From positions 62,001-126,000 of the forward strand of contig JAMAHW010000074.1 in assembly GCA_023627715.1 (NCBI GenBank): a stretch of DNA of 64,000 bases, written 5' to 3'. The notes under the pieces were generated by a model. That model searched no databases, was not told where the DNA came from, and worked only from the letters and a program-made list of their open reading frames with translations. Made by a program: the position numbers and the translations under genes. The stretch is from Periconia sp. R9002 (taxonomy: Eukaryota; Ascomycota; Dothideomycetes; Pleosporales; Periconiaceae). Below are positions 35,671 to 46,283 of this stretch, piece after piece (within the stretch, counting starts at the first letter, position 1; each line of letters opens with the position of its first letter).

Positions 35671-36791
35671 GATAATCTTCACTCCATAAATAAACCGCAA
35701 AGTGTGTCTGCCAGTTATTGAAAGTTCCAGTCTTTAGGCTGACAAGTGATTGTTGTATGGTGTGGAACAAAACCAATCTCGGCTAGACGGTCATCGTTGG
35801 ATGTGTGAGAGGGCTATATTTGCGAGCATGCAATGGTGAACAAATAGGTACTGGAATAACAAACGGCTTAAACATTTCGATATCAATCCAGTTTTTGCTG
35901 CATGTCTAAAACTAAGATAATGATATGATGTTACGTCTATGCCATGTTTATCCCGTGTTCGGCAAAACGAAAATCCTTCATTATGGGGGTTGGCTAGGTT
36001 TGGGAAAGGGTGTTAACTGCACTTCCTACTTTTGAAATACTATTAAACACCCTCTTAACATAGCTTCCACAGGCGTTCAACATACGATCTAGACTTTGAT
36101 TCTTGTCAGACAGCCTTCCCAGGGTGTGCTAAACCCCGTCATGTTGTCCCACTAACGTTAGTAATCCCGCATGTAAGAATCTTGTTATCGCAGTCAGCCA
36201 CAAGAATTATTTTCGGCATTATTTTCCCCTCCCTCGCTAGATGCGGGCTCACATCCCGCAAACCTTAATTGTACGCCGGTCTGGTCTAGTCTCATCCAAT
36301 AGACCATCTGATATCGGAAGACTAAGACGAAAACACGCCTGAATCCTTCGTGAAGAACAGCTGATATGATCAGCGTAAACGATCATCGCGCCCCGAACCG
36401 AAGCCATCCCGAGTCCCGACACTGTACCGTCGCTATGACACTTGGTAAAGCTCAGCGCAACACTTCACCCTGACCTGCCAGTCAAACTGAATTGGCACTA
36501 ACGTTACAGTACCTAGATGTGGTTAGGGATGTTTATGCAGGGTAGACGAAGCACCGAACTACGTCTCGGACTTATATCTTTGTGTTGACCCAAGATGTCT
36601 ACATTATACCCCGATGCCGGTTGTATGCCCGTCGTTTACCTAGCCGGAGAGATTTATCCCAGGTACCTTCAGACATATACTTAAAGTATAGTAGCACATT
36701 AAAACCAGCATTTTGTTTTCGCGCGACAGGTCCTGCTAGAAAAGTCTGTTGATCTCCGACCGACCAGTTCTTGTCCACTTATATTTCTACC
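35671..36791. other. Intergenic region between OMT and SDR
   Basis: 1.1 kb with no gene recognised on either strand. The base composition is unremarkable. A TCG(N5)CGA motif lies at 36386-36396, about 400 bases before the SDR start. Confidence 0.5.
36386..36396. promoter_or_regulatory. Candidate AflR-type site TCG(N5)CGA
   Basis: TCGCGCCCCGA matches the AflR core and lies 395 bases upstream of the cluster SDR. It is the second of two such matches in the cluster's intergenic DNA; the count is close to chance. Confidence 0.4.
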
Positions 36792-37833
36792 ATGGAACGC
36801 ACTATTAACCCCCTGCCTCATCTTCCACGTCCAACAAAAACATTTCACAGAACTGTGTACGATCGAATCCGCCCAGATCGACCTGAACATAGTCTCAAGG
36901 GCAAAACTGCGTTTGTGACAGGGGCAGGTAAGCGCTCAAGCACTATTAATCCCCGGTACCACGAGTACTCAGCGAGAAAACAGCTGGTGGCGTAGGCTCG
37001 GCAGTCTGCGACGCGTTCGCGCAAGCTGGCATAGCTCGCATTGCGGCCGTTGGTCGTACCTTGAAAACCTTGGAGCAGCTGAAAAATAATCTTGCGTCAA
37101 AGTACCCGGGTACCGATGTTACCGTCCATGTCGCAGATATCACGGATCATGTGGCCATGGCCGCGGCTCTGCGACAAACGGGGAAGATCGATATAGTTGT
37201 AAATGTGGCAGTCTTTGTCCACGAAGTTGCGCCGGCTTCAAACATAAATTACGAACAATTGGTGAAATGCTTTGAGGTCAACACGTTTGGCCCATTTGCG
37301 CTTGTCAAGTCTATTCTGGCAGAGAGGGAGTTCAAGGGCTATGAGCATGATATGAAGTTTATTTACATTTCCACAGCACTCTCGCATACCAATGTTCGCC
37401 GTCTCACGGGGTACGCGGCCAGCAAAGCAGCGTTCAACCATTTCATCAAGGACCTGTCAGCGCAATGGAAGAATCGGGGCATTGATTTCTTCAGCTGTCA
37501 TCCAGGCCTCTTCTTCACCGAGATCGCGAAAAAGCTATGGCTGGAGCACGAAATTCTTTGGGATGATGGTGAGCATCTCGCTTTGTGGACTAGATCCAGA
37601 CAAGGACTGACGGGGTTCCAGCGAGCCTGCCTGGAGGCTTCTGCGTTTGGCTGTGTCAGCCCGAAGCAAAGTTTCTTAGTGGCAAGATGTTGTGGGCTCA
37701 TTGGGATGTGGATGAGCTGCTGGAAAAGAAGGAGTGGATCGAGAAGGAGAACTACAATCTAGAAATCGGCGTCAATATGCCTCCAGATGCTGAAGATAAC
37801 AAGGATCCGTGGGGTGTGGAGCCCTCAAGCTGA
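36792..37833 (+). CDS. Short-chain dehydrogenase/reductase
   Basis: Three exons, 36792-36927, 36984-37568 and 37622-37833, give 310 residues. The Rossmann motif FVTGAAGGVG (41-50) is formed across intron 1. Catalytic Ser175 (YISTALS), Tyr189 and Lys193 (GYAASKAA) are present, so it should be an active NAD(P)-dependent reductase or dehydrogenase in the cytosol. The classical NNAG motif reads VNVAVF, a deviation. After the fold comes LPGGFCVWLCQPEAKFLSGK and WAHWDVDELLEKKEW, a tail shared by many fungal SDRs of secondary metabolism. Exon 3 is read in the frame that gives this tail; the unspliced frame ends differently. It lies between the OMT and the regulator on the same strand. Confidence 0.9.
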
Positions 37834-37873
37834 AAGTTGCGGTGGCACAGTCCGACCCAATGGGGTAGCTTGG

Positions 37874-37927
37874 TGCATCAGCAATGTACTTGTAGTGCAT
37901 CAGCAACGTACTTTTACTGCATCAGTA
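37874..37927. repeat. 22-base tandem repeat, 2.5 copies
   Basis: TGCATCAGCAATGTACTT recurs at 22-base spacing: starts at 37874, 37896 and (partial) 37918. The copies differ at a few bases. It lies just after the SDR stop. Confidence 0.8.
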
Positions 37928-38224
37928 GATTCTATTCGTAGCCTAGCGACTGTTACAATCACTGATAGCCAAGCAATTCAACTTGCTTATCGATTTGGAG
38001 GGTGGAAGCAGTCAACGAATGGTGGAAAGTTGTCAACTAGAGGACTACTTCCCAAGAGAAGATAGTTAGTAAGTCCCAAAGCGTCGGACCCATTGTACCG
38101 TACACACTATGCGACGCAGGCTGTTTTGTGTTAATCTCCCCATTTGCCTGCATGCGTTAAGTTAGTGTTGCTGGACTGTATCCTAATAGAGTCAATGCGT
38201 AATAACCACGTCCAAACCTATCGC

Positions 38225-38265
38225 GACTGATTCCACCAATCAATTGCGAAGAAGAAAAACACTTT
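38225..38265. repeat. Dispersed repeat, copy 1
   Basis: GACTGATTCCACCAATCAAT followed by TGCGAAGAAGAA and CACTTT. A copy with only a few differences lies 18 kb away at 56464-56503. Probably the end of a small mobile element; no matching inverted end was found here. Confidence 0.7.
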
Positions 38266-38818
38266 TAATGCACAATAACCGCCAAGAACATGCCTAAACC
38301 TAGATAGGGAATAGTACGAGGGTGGCGTGGTTCCTCGGTGACTTTCTCATCCACCTTCTTTCACGTACATTACCCCACCCTCTCAGCTGACAGGGAAAGC
38401 TGGACTTTAGCGAGATCATGAAAATCATATTTAGCCTTATATACTACCTTAACAGTGTAAAAAAGTTGTAATAGTTCTTTATAATCTATTTTTTTAGCAG
38501 TATATCTACAATAATCCACAAAATTTTATTAAAAACTACTAAGAAGCCGTGGTGTTATGGCGATTTGTTTGATCGCTTAAGTTCAACTTTCACTGTCACC
38601 TGAGAGCCCACCTACCAGCGCGGTCTATCTAAGTACGTACCTATCCATCCACCAGGCCCCTCCTTTGTATCCTGCTTGACTCGCCACACCACCCCAACCC
38701 TCCCTCCGACCCCTCTCATGCGAGATTTGATCATTGTCGTTGCACATAACACACAGTTAACCTTCCCACAGCGCGTATGCGGACATTCGCTGCGCGCGAC
38801 AGCTCCCCCCGCCGCACC

Positions 38819-40285
38819 ATGTCGGTCGCAACGGCCCCCTCGGAAATTCCCGAAGTCACTGCGGTCAAGCTCCGATCAGCATGCAATTCCTGCTCCATCG
38901 CCAAAGTGAGATGCGACAAGGCGCAGCCCCGCTGTCTACGATGTATCAACAACAACTTCTCCTGCTTTTATAGCCCATCCCGACGCGCCGGCAAGCAAGC
39001 TTCTACTAGAAGACAGTCTACCGACCCATGGAACACACGAAATGCAGCGCCAACCACCTCGTCGGTCGAGCCATCTCTCACCGCGACCTACGGTTCCCTG
39101 AACTTTCCTGCGTCTGTCCTCAACCTTCCCCACGTGCTCCAGCTCAGTGGTTTGGACCATTGTGATGCGATGGACGTTTCTACTACCGTAACATTGGACA
39201 CTCCCGGCCTTAACAACATAACGTCGCTGGACAAATGGCCTTCCACTTGGTCTCAGGACATGTTCAACCCTGGTGACTTTCAATTTTCCGTGTTAGTGAT
39301 AGCCCGCGCGACTGATTCGGATGACAACCGAACCAGGCGCTTCGTAAACTCGTTGGCCCTCCAACTATAGGTTGCTATATAAATAGACTCGACTAACTTT
39401 TGTGCGAATCTTAGATCAACACCACACCTGCAAGACTTCAACGAAGTAGGGCAGTCTCCTGACAGTCTACAAGTCTCTCACGTATCCCCCAACCCCGCGA
39501 GCCCATGTCCTATCCTTGGTATATCAGCCTCGACCATGCCCGCATCATTGTCCTCTAGTCTCCTAAGCAGCGCAGGAACACCAACCTCTGCTAGTGCCTC
39601 AACCGACCGCGAGCTGCAAGATCACACGGATGAACTCCCTATACATGACTGCGAAGCACGAGCTATGGCTACACTTGAGTCCCTATACTACTGCAATATG
39701 GTCCGTGGAAGTATGCCTAGACAGGGTGCTGCTAATGGTGCCGCTAATAAGGAAATCAACCCTATGCCAAGCCTCGATCGAATGTTGCACTTCAACAAGA
39801 ATGCGCTAGCTATATTGACGAAGTTGCTTGATTGCAACTGCGCGCAGCAGACGCATCTCGCCCTGCTGTATATGTCTATCCTCTCTAAAGCCCTATTCTG
39901 GTACAAGCTTGCTGTATCGGACCGCTTCAAGCTTGAGTCTAAGGTGTCGGCAGCTAATACTGATAGCTCGAGACGCGATGCCGCAGCGCAGCACCCACCA
40001 AAGCTCGGCGTCCAACTTACCCCCATAAACATAGGTGTTTTCAATCTGGAGGAGGAGGATCAGGTAGCATTGATCAAGAATGTTCTCCTCAGGGAGGTTC
40101 AGAAGATTGACTCCATAACCGACAAGATGGGAAATGTGAGTAGTAAGCGCAGCTCGAGCGAGCATGATGATGGCTTCCAAGCCAGTTGGTACGCCCTCGT
40201 GCGAGATAAGTTCAAGGCGGAAATCCAAGATACCATATTCAAGGTCAGGAGGTTTGGGTCTGCACAATCGAACAGTGGGACATGA
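38819..40285 (+). CDS. AflR-like Zn2Cys6 transcription factor
   Basis: Two exons, 38819-39291 and 39415-40285 (donor GTTAGT, phase 2), give 447 residues, close to the roughly 440 of AflR. The zinc cluster has Cys22, 25, 32, 39, 42 and 49 (CX2CX6CX6CX2CX6C) within KLRSACNSCSIAKVRC and is followed by a basic linker RRAGK. The middle is Ser/Thr/Pro-rich. The C-terminal half (MATLESLYYCNMVRG, LLDCNCAQQTHLALLYMSIL, LGVQLTPINIGVFNLEEEDQ) has the layout of the AflR regulatory domain. It should bind as a dimer to TCG(N5)CGA-like sites and switch the cluster on. The start at 38819 was chosen because CACCATG is a better context than the in-frame ATG at 38777. It sits next to the transporter at the right side of the cluster. 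Confidence 0.9.
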
Positions 40286-41256
40286 CTCGGAAGTAAGGCC
40301 TGGGCGTAAGAGGCCATCCCGTTCGCTTCGTTATTGGAGACATACGATGGGATCTTTCCCTGCAGGGCAAGGCACTCCCCCGACATGAATGTATTGTCAC
40401 GTGATTGTGACGGTCACTTTAGCGTTTTGGTGCGGGGTACTAATGTAGACGGGCACTATATTTAGCGCAAAGCTTAAATATTTAGGCCGCCGCCCCAAGA
40501 TGACGCAATATTGATGTCTCACGAATTTTGTCCATGTTTGTCCAAGTGGACGTATGTACAGTAGAATGGGATCGTCATGACGGGCATCATGTGGTGGTTG
40601 ATATGGTGAAATGAAAGAGCAGATCCATGCGAAATCATGGCGCACGTCGCTCTTCAACCCTTTGCACCCTTGAGATTGATATCAAATGATGCCTTGGGCC
40701 AATCATCTGTTCAACTATAGGTACGTCCTACTGTGTTTGAAGGTCTGAGCCGTAGCGGCTGGGTGCGAAAGGCGCAACGGCTGGCCTGCAGGAACCCGCA
40801 TGAGATAGGAAGCCACATGGGGATGACTAACGTTCTCGCGCCTTCGGCCTCAACAGCTCGAAGGCGCGAGGGCTGAACTGATATTGTCGCATTGGGACAG
40901 CAAGGTAAAGGCAAGAGGAACTTCTCCGGTGGCCAGCGAATCACAGCCATTATCTCGGACCGACGGCCGGAACTCGGTCTACGCTCCGCAAAGCGAAGCG
41001 AAAGGATATCCGACCCAACCATTCCTATTCGCCAATTGCTCTACCACATCGGGACGACTTTGCGCCCAAATCCAGCTTAGCAACTCCAAAAACAAACACA
41101 TGGCAACAATGTCGCCCCAAGGCACCGCATCCATTGCGAACCAAGCTATTTGACTCTCTCTCTCTCTTCCTGCTTGTTCCCTCTCCTTAGGTATCTTATA
41201 GCGACCTATACGGCTTCCTTCCCCGAACCTCCACCGAGCGCCGTTCCCGCGCCAAC
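40286..41256. other. Intergenic region before MFS transporter
   Basis: No gene is supported. Some GC-rich stretches (40790-41010) give open frames on both strands without family features. The last 100 bases are CT-rich (CTCTCTCTCTCTTCC) and form the likely transporter promoter. Confidence 0.5.
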
Positions 41257-43030
41257 ATGGCCGACGCAACCCCCATCATGATGCCCCAAGAAAAACCACC
41301 CACCCAGCCAGAGGATGAACCAGCCCCTGCAGATGGTATGGGTGCAGCCGTCGAGGTCGCAACCTGGCAATTGACCGTAATCACCATAGGCCTCATCCTT
41401 TGCATTTTCTGCGTTGCCCTCGACAACACCATCATCGTCACGGCCATTCCAGTCATCACCGACGATTTCAAGGCCCTGAAGGATTTTGGGTGGTATGGAT
41501 CTGCTTTCGTGCTTCCATCTGCCGCTCTCGTGCCCTTGTTTGGTAAGGTATATGCCGTTACCAATGCAAAATGGACCTTCATGTTCGCCCTATTCTGGTT
41601 CGAGGTAGGATCGCTCATCTGTGCCGTTGCCCCTACTTCGAACGCTTTCATCGCCGGACGCGCGATTGCTGGTGCTGGGTCGGCAGGTCTCTTCGGTGGA
41701 GCTTTGATTATAATTGGGATGCTCACACCAATGGAGAAGAGACCTGCTTTTCAATCCATCATTGGGGGTACTTTCGCCGTCGCTACAATCGTGGCCCCTC
41801 TCATCGGAGGTGCATTTACTGACAATGTGTCATGGCGCTGGTACGTAAATAGCAACTATTCAATCCCGCCTCTCGGCCATGATACGGTTAGCTAACATGA
41901 TTCCAAGGTGTTTCTATATCAACCTCCCCATTGGAGCCGTCGGTGCTGCCTCGCTTCTTCCCCCTCAGATCCTCTCTTTGCCAACACCGCCTCGCAGCGA
42001 AAAGTCGCGCAAAGAGAAATTCTGGGACCTCGATCCTCTCGGCCAGATCTTTTTCATACCCAGTGTGGTTTGCGTCCTCCTCGCCCTCCAATGGGGTGGC
42101 ACGACTTACGCATGGAGCAGCGGCCGCATCATCGCCCTCTTCGTCCTCTTTGGCGTCCTCCTCATCGCTTTCGTGGGCGTACAGATATGGATGGGCGACC
42201 AAGCTTCCATTCCTCCCCGCGTCATTAGCCAGCGCACCGTGGCGGCCGTGTCGGCGTTCGCGTTCCTCAACTTTGCGCAATTCTTCGTCTTTGTGTACGC
42301 CATTCCCATCTATTTCCAGGCCGTCAAGGGCGATAGCGCCGAAAACTCGGGAATCCACACTATACCGTTCATCTTGCCGAACAACCTCGCCAATCTCGTG
42401 GCGGGCTTCATGACGACGAAGTTCGGGCACTACGTGCACTTTTTTTACGGCAGCGCCTTCTTCATTGCGGTCGGTAACGGTCTCATGACGACATGGACGG
42501 TGAATACATCCACGGGAAAATGGATCGGCTACCAGATCCTAGGTACGTAACATGAAGCATGCTAAACAGCTACCACTCATTTGAGCGACACTAACCCTTG
42601 CTCAGCTGGTATCGGGACCGGTCTCGCAACCTCCCTCCCCCAAGTCATCATCCAGCCCGTGCTCCGCCCCCAAGACATCCCCGTCGGCATCTCCGCAACC
42701 CTCTTCCTCCAATTCTTCGGTGGCGCCCTGTTCGTCTCCGTCGGAAGCAACGTCCTCAACACGAAACTCATATCCAACGTCGCTGCGATCGGCATCCCCA
42801 ACTTCGACCCACAATCCGTCATCGACATGGGCGCGACGGAGTTCCGCCGCGTTGTCCCTGCAGCTTATCTCCCGCAGGTCCTCGAGGCATATATGGCCGC
42901 TCTCACATGGGTGTTCCGAGCGGGTTTGATCGTATCGTGCTTGACTATCATCCCCGCATGTCTTTTGGAATGGAGGAATCTCAAGACCCCCGCAGCTTCC
43001 GATAAGGATAACGATCGCGAGAGTGGGTAG
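41257..43030 (+). CDS. MFS transporter, DHA2 (14-TM) family
   Basis: Three exons, 41257-41840, 41908-42542 and 42606-43030, give 547 residues. After a hydrophilic N-terminus (PQEKPPTQPEDEPAP) the first helix leads into the DHA2 motif LDNTIIVTAIPVI, then YGSAFVLPSAALVPLFGKVY, RAIAGAGSAGLFGGALII and GGAFTDNVSWRWCFYINLP, where the WRWCFYINLPIG motif is created across intron 1. About 14 membrane helices are visible, ending with a short charged tail (SDKDNDRESG). This group includes AflT and many cluster-linked efflux pumps, so export of the cluster product across the plasma membrane, and self-protection, is the likely role. It closes the cluster on the right. Confidence 0.94.
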
Positions 43031-44113
43031 TGGGGATGTTTGATTGGAGGGGTTTGTGTCAAACGCGATAAAATTAGTATCTTGTTTAGGACGTACGAGA
43101 ATAAATTTATGTCGGTGTACTCCGTAGGGTCCAATGGCAGTGGGGGTCCCCAGTTGCACGCTTTCATTCACAAAAGCATAAAACCTACTGCGTTGCCTAC
43201 CTATAAGTATACCCTACCTATCTACTAGCCTATCTAAATCTAATAGAATATCTTATAACCTTATCTATAACTTCTTTTTAAATAATACAAATTTAATATA
43301 TACTCTTATTTGCCAATCTCTACGGTACTCGGTGTTTCAAAAGCTCGAGTTGCCGTCTTACCACAACTCGAAAGCAGCTCTATGTAGTAACCTCCCCCTA
43401 CGTGGCGACACAACTTGTATTAATTAGCATCGGTCACAACACAGAATACACAGTCCCTAATGGGCTGGCTCCCTGGCCAATCCATTATCAATCCCGTGGG
43501 GAAGGACTGGTCCCCCTTCGACACACTTGACATCAGGCCCGAGGAGGTTTGCGGCGGAGCTCTTATGCTTAGTGGACTCGACGGCCCTCACGAGCGGAGA
43601 CATCTCTCTCGTAGAGCTTAGCTATATCACAATTGATGCTGCTACCGCTGCGTTCGACGGCAGGTCGAACTACACACCATGGTTATATGGGAACCTAGTG
43701 GGAGGCAACAACAGCACGCAGGAACGAAAACGACAGAACATATCTAAGCCCTGAGGGTGCGAGGATGGGTACATACAGACGAAGCCGAGCATTAGGGGGA
43801 GATTGTGGGTAAAGCGGATGCGACACACGAGGCAAGCGCCTCTATGAAGTTTGACATAAGGGCAAGGAAAGATAAAAGCTTTATGTATGTTATATAGATA
43901 GGAACATTATTCTGAGGAGCATATACACAAGCACAGATATGTTACTTCTTGAGGCGAAACGTACGTAGTCGTAGATAGAAGCCAGACCACAAGCGGAGGC
44001 GAGGGGACATATGATAGACTGATAGAGTGACTCGAAGACTGAATCAACAGGCAGAAATAGGTAGAAGCGAGTGGCTTACCATAACTGACTCTGAGTCATC
44101 GATTTGTTCAGAA
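43031..44113. other. Intergenic region, AT-rich island
   Basis: No gene is supported. Positions 43200-43320 are strongly AT-rich and TA-dense (CTTATAACC, AAATAATACAAATTTAATATATAC), as seen in repeat DNA hit by RIP-type C to T mutation. The rest is ordinary sequence without family features. Confidence 0.5.
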
Positions 44114-45056
44114 TTAGCACTTGCACTGTTTGTCAAGTCGATACTGGCCCGCACCATACCACCATCCCTTCATGCCGCCCTTGGTCCACTGGATCGAAAG
44201 CTCGTGCTTCCCTATACATCCTGTTAGCGACGAAAGGAAACAATTCCTGGATTGGGAACAAACTCACCACTAGGCACGGGGAAGTAGCCATGCGACCAGC
44301 CCTTAGCAATACAATCATCCGCATCCTTCCCGCAATGCTTCCAGCGATCAAACCCATTCTCGTGCGTCTCGCCTAGCAGCTTGCCGTCCAGCTTGACCTC
44401 GAAGTGCTCCGCCTTGTTCTCATCGTCGGTGACGGTGAGGATGCTGTCCTCGTCCAAATCGACCTCCGTGACAAATGGCGCCGTCGGCCCGTAGGGCGGG
44501 TAGTTGCCGTCCCACTGCACATAGAATCGCTTCCAGTCATTTACAAGTCCGCCCTTGCACGGGTTACGGTCATCTTCGGAGTACTTGAATTTGGACGCCG
44601 GCTTGGATGTCGGCTTACCATCGCTGCCCGTTGTGGTGACTGCTGGGACATCCGTGGCGGGCCGGGTCACGGTTATCGTGGCTGTGGAGCCACCGCCACA
44701 AGAGCATGTCCAGCCTGGAAGTTGGGCGCCGCCTGGAGGGATTACTATGATTGTTGCCGGGCCGTTGGGTTGAGGTGGGTTTCCAGGAACATATATTGTT
44801 TGTGGGGGACTGAAGCCAGGAATGCTCGTGGTTATAGTGGTCGTTGTAGGGTTAGGTTTTCCCGGTTCGATGACTGAACGATCATTAGCTAGTACATGGA
44901 TGATACCAGGTCGTTATTCCTCCTTACCATATATCGTGCCTGGCGCTCCAGTTCCTCCAATTTCCCTGCTTCCGGCCGATCATCCGTTTCATACTGAGCC
45001 CTCGCACTGGTGATAGCCAGCAAAAGCCATAACAACAGACGCGAAATAGGAGACAT
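44114..45056 (-). CDS. Predicted secreted protein with novel C-terminal domain
   Basis: From ATG 45056 a signal peptide (MSPISRLLLWLLLAITSA) is visible. The 3' part is clear: exon 44873-44268 and last exon 44220-44114 join in phase (GTGAGT...TAACAG). The 5' junction is not clear: a strong donor (ATATG|GTAAGG, 44902) reaches the 44873 acceptor in frame only if an earlier short intron of about 42 bases (GTGCGA...AAGCAG) is also removed. The mature protein has a Pro/Thr-rich linker (PNPTTTTITTSIPGF, GTIYV and TIYVPGNPP repeats) and then a domain of about 130 residues, rich in Trp and Cys: NPCKGGLVNDWKRFYVQWDG, FDRWKHCGKDADDCIAKGW, ending WWYGAGQYRLDKQCKC. I do not recognise this domain. Stalk plus Trp-rich domain suggests a wall- or carbohydrate-binding protein or an effector-like product, which is speculation. 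Confidence 0.7.
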
Positions 45057-46283
45057 GGCGGATGATGAGTACTGAGGGCGCAGGTTCGATACCTTGACTG
45101 AAATTAAGTTCGGAATGAGCAACTTTGGAGCATTCCGATGTTATATACAAAGCCCACAAAACTACACATCCTCCGGCTGCAGCAAGCACGGCTTTCTCCG
45201 AAAGTTGGTAAGTTGACTATCGACTAAGTCGTGATGTATATTGACGCGTCCGTGTTCATTCGTCCGACCTTCAACACTCATATGCAGTAACAGTAGGCCA
45301 AAATATGCAATGTGGCGAACGATAACTTGCTACTACGTGATTGTTAGCTCAACAATTTTCCCTTGCTACAGCTAGGTCGCAGTCTCCACGCTAGTTAACG
45401 TGGAGATATACTAATAAGTCTGAAACAATAATAACTACCCTGCACTATCTATATTAAGTTACAGAGGGATGACACGCCGGGAGGTCACATATTAGGTCGC
45501 TAGTGTACCAGGCGTTATTCACAAATTAGATAACTACACTAGACATACTATGTAGGTTGTAGAGTTTCTAATTCGTAGAACCTATTAGTCCTCCTGATAT
45601 GTGACCTCCCGGTGTGTCACCCCTCTGTATTACTAATCTTACCATAAAGTATAGGCGTAAGTATACCGTGACTGATTACATCACCCCCCTCGTACGGGCT
45701 TATAGAGACAAGCAAGCTGTTTACCTCGGGCCTAGTGTACTGCCTCTGCACTCCTTCTAGTGATCTTCTCAAATATCCTCCTGCTCATATGCAGGAACGA
45801 GGATTTTAGGTAAGTGCCTAGGCCAGCAGGAGACGGCTTTGTATAGCGGCGACTTTTTGCCTCCATCCCGTCCAACCATGTAGTCTGCGGTAATACTCTC
45901 ACATCCACAAATACATCATTATGAGTACCCGTAATCAATTTATACGAATTTTCTTTTCGCTTGACTGTACAGAGGGGGGTCCGTCGTTTTTCACCTGTTT
46001 TGCTATAGCATCATTCAGATGCATCAATGTTCCAAAACCTCAAAGAGAAACCCGCAGTCTAGTCTGAATCTGAATATTCCGTCCACCCGCTCGAGTGTTC
46101 ATATCTTGGAATTTGCAGCACTTTTGCTCCAGGTGATGCAACTTTCCATGCTTCTTGTACCTCGACCCAAGGAATCCAGTCTCCTGTACGCCAATATAGA
46201 CGATCATGGTTCAAGTAAGCATCTTCATCCGCTACTTCCCAGAGATACAGATCTAAAATTGGTCGCTTAATACCGCTTTTGAT
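45057..46283. other. Intergenic region with MITE
   Basis: No gene is seen. The segment holds a 166-base inverted-repeat element (45462-45627) and, at 45667-45682, a sequence (GTGACTGATTACATCA) that resembles the start of the dispersed repeat seen at 38225 and 56464. Confidence 0.5.
45462..45627. mobile_element. MITE with terminal inverted repeats and TA duplication
   Basis: The left end CAGAGGGATGACACGCCGGG continues as AGGTCACATATTAGG; the right end is its inverted copy with few differences (CCGGTGTGTCACCCCTCTG). The inverted repeats are about 36 bases. TA flanks both sides (45460-45461 and 45628-45629), the target duplication of Tc1/mariner/pogo elements. The roughly 95-base core is too short to code for anything, so it must have been moved by a transposase made elsewhere. 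Confidence 0.88.

Larger units (their letters stand above)
37834..38776. other. Intergenic region between SDR and AflR-like gene
   Basis: No gene is seen. It holds a 22-base tandem repeat, one copy of a dispersed repeat and an AT-rich stretch (38430-38560, with ATATACTACCTTAACAG and AATTTTATTAAAAAC) that may be decayed repeat DNA. The right end is CT-rich and likely the promoter of the regulator. Confidence 0.5.
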
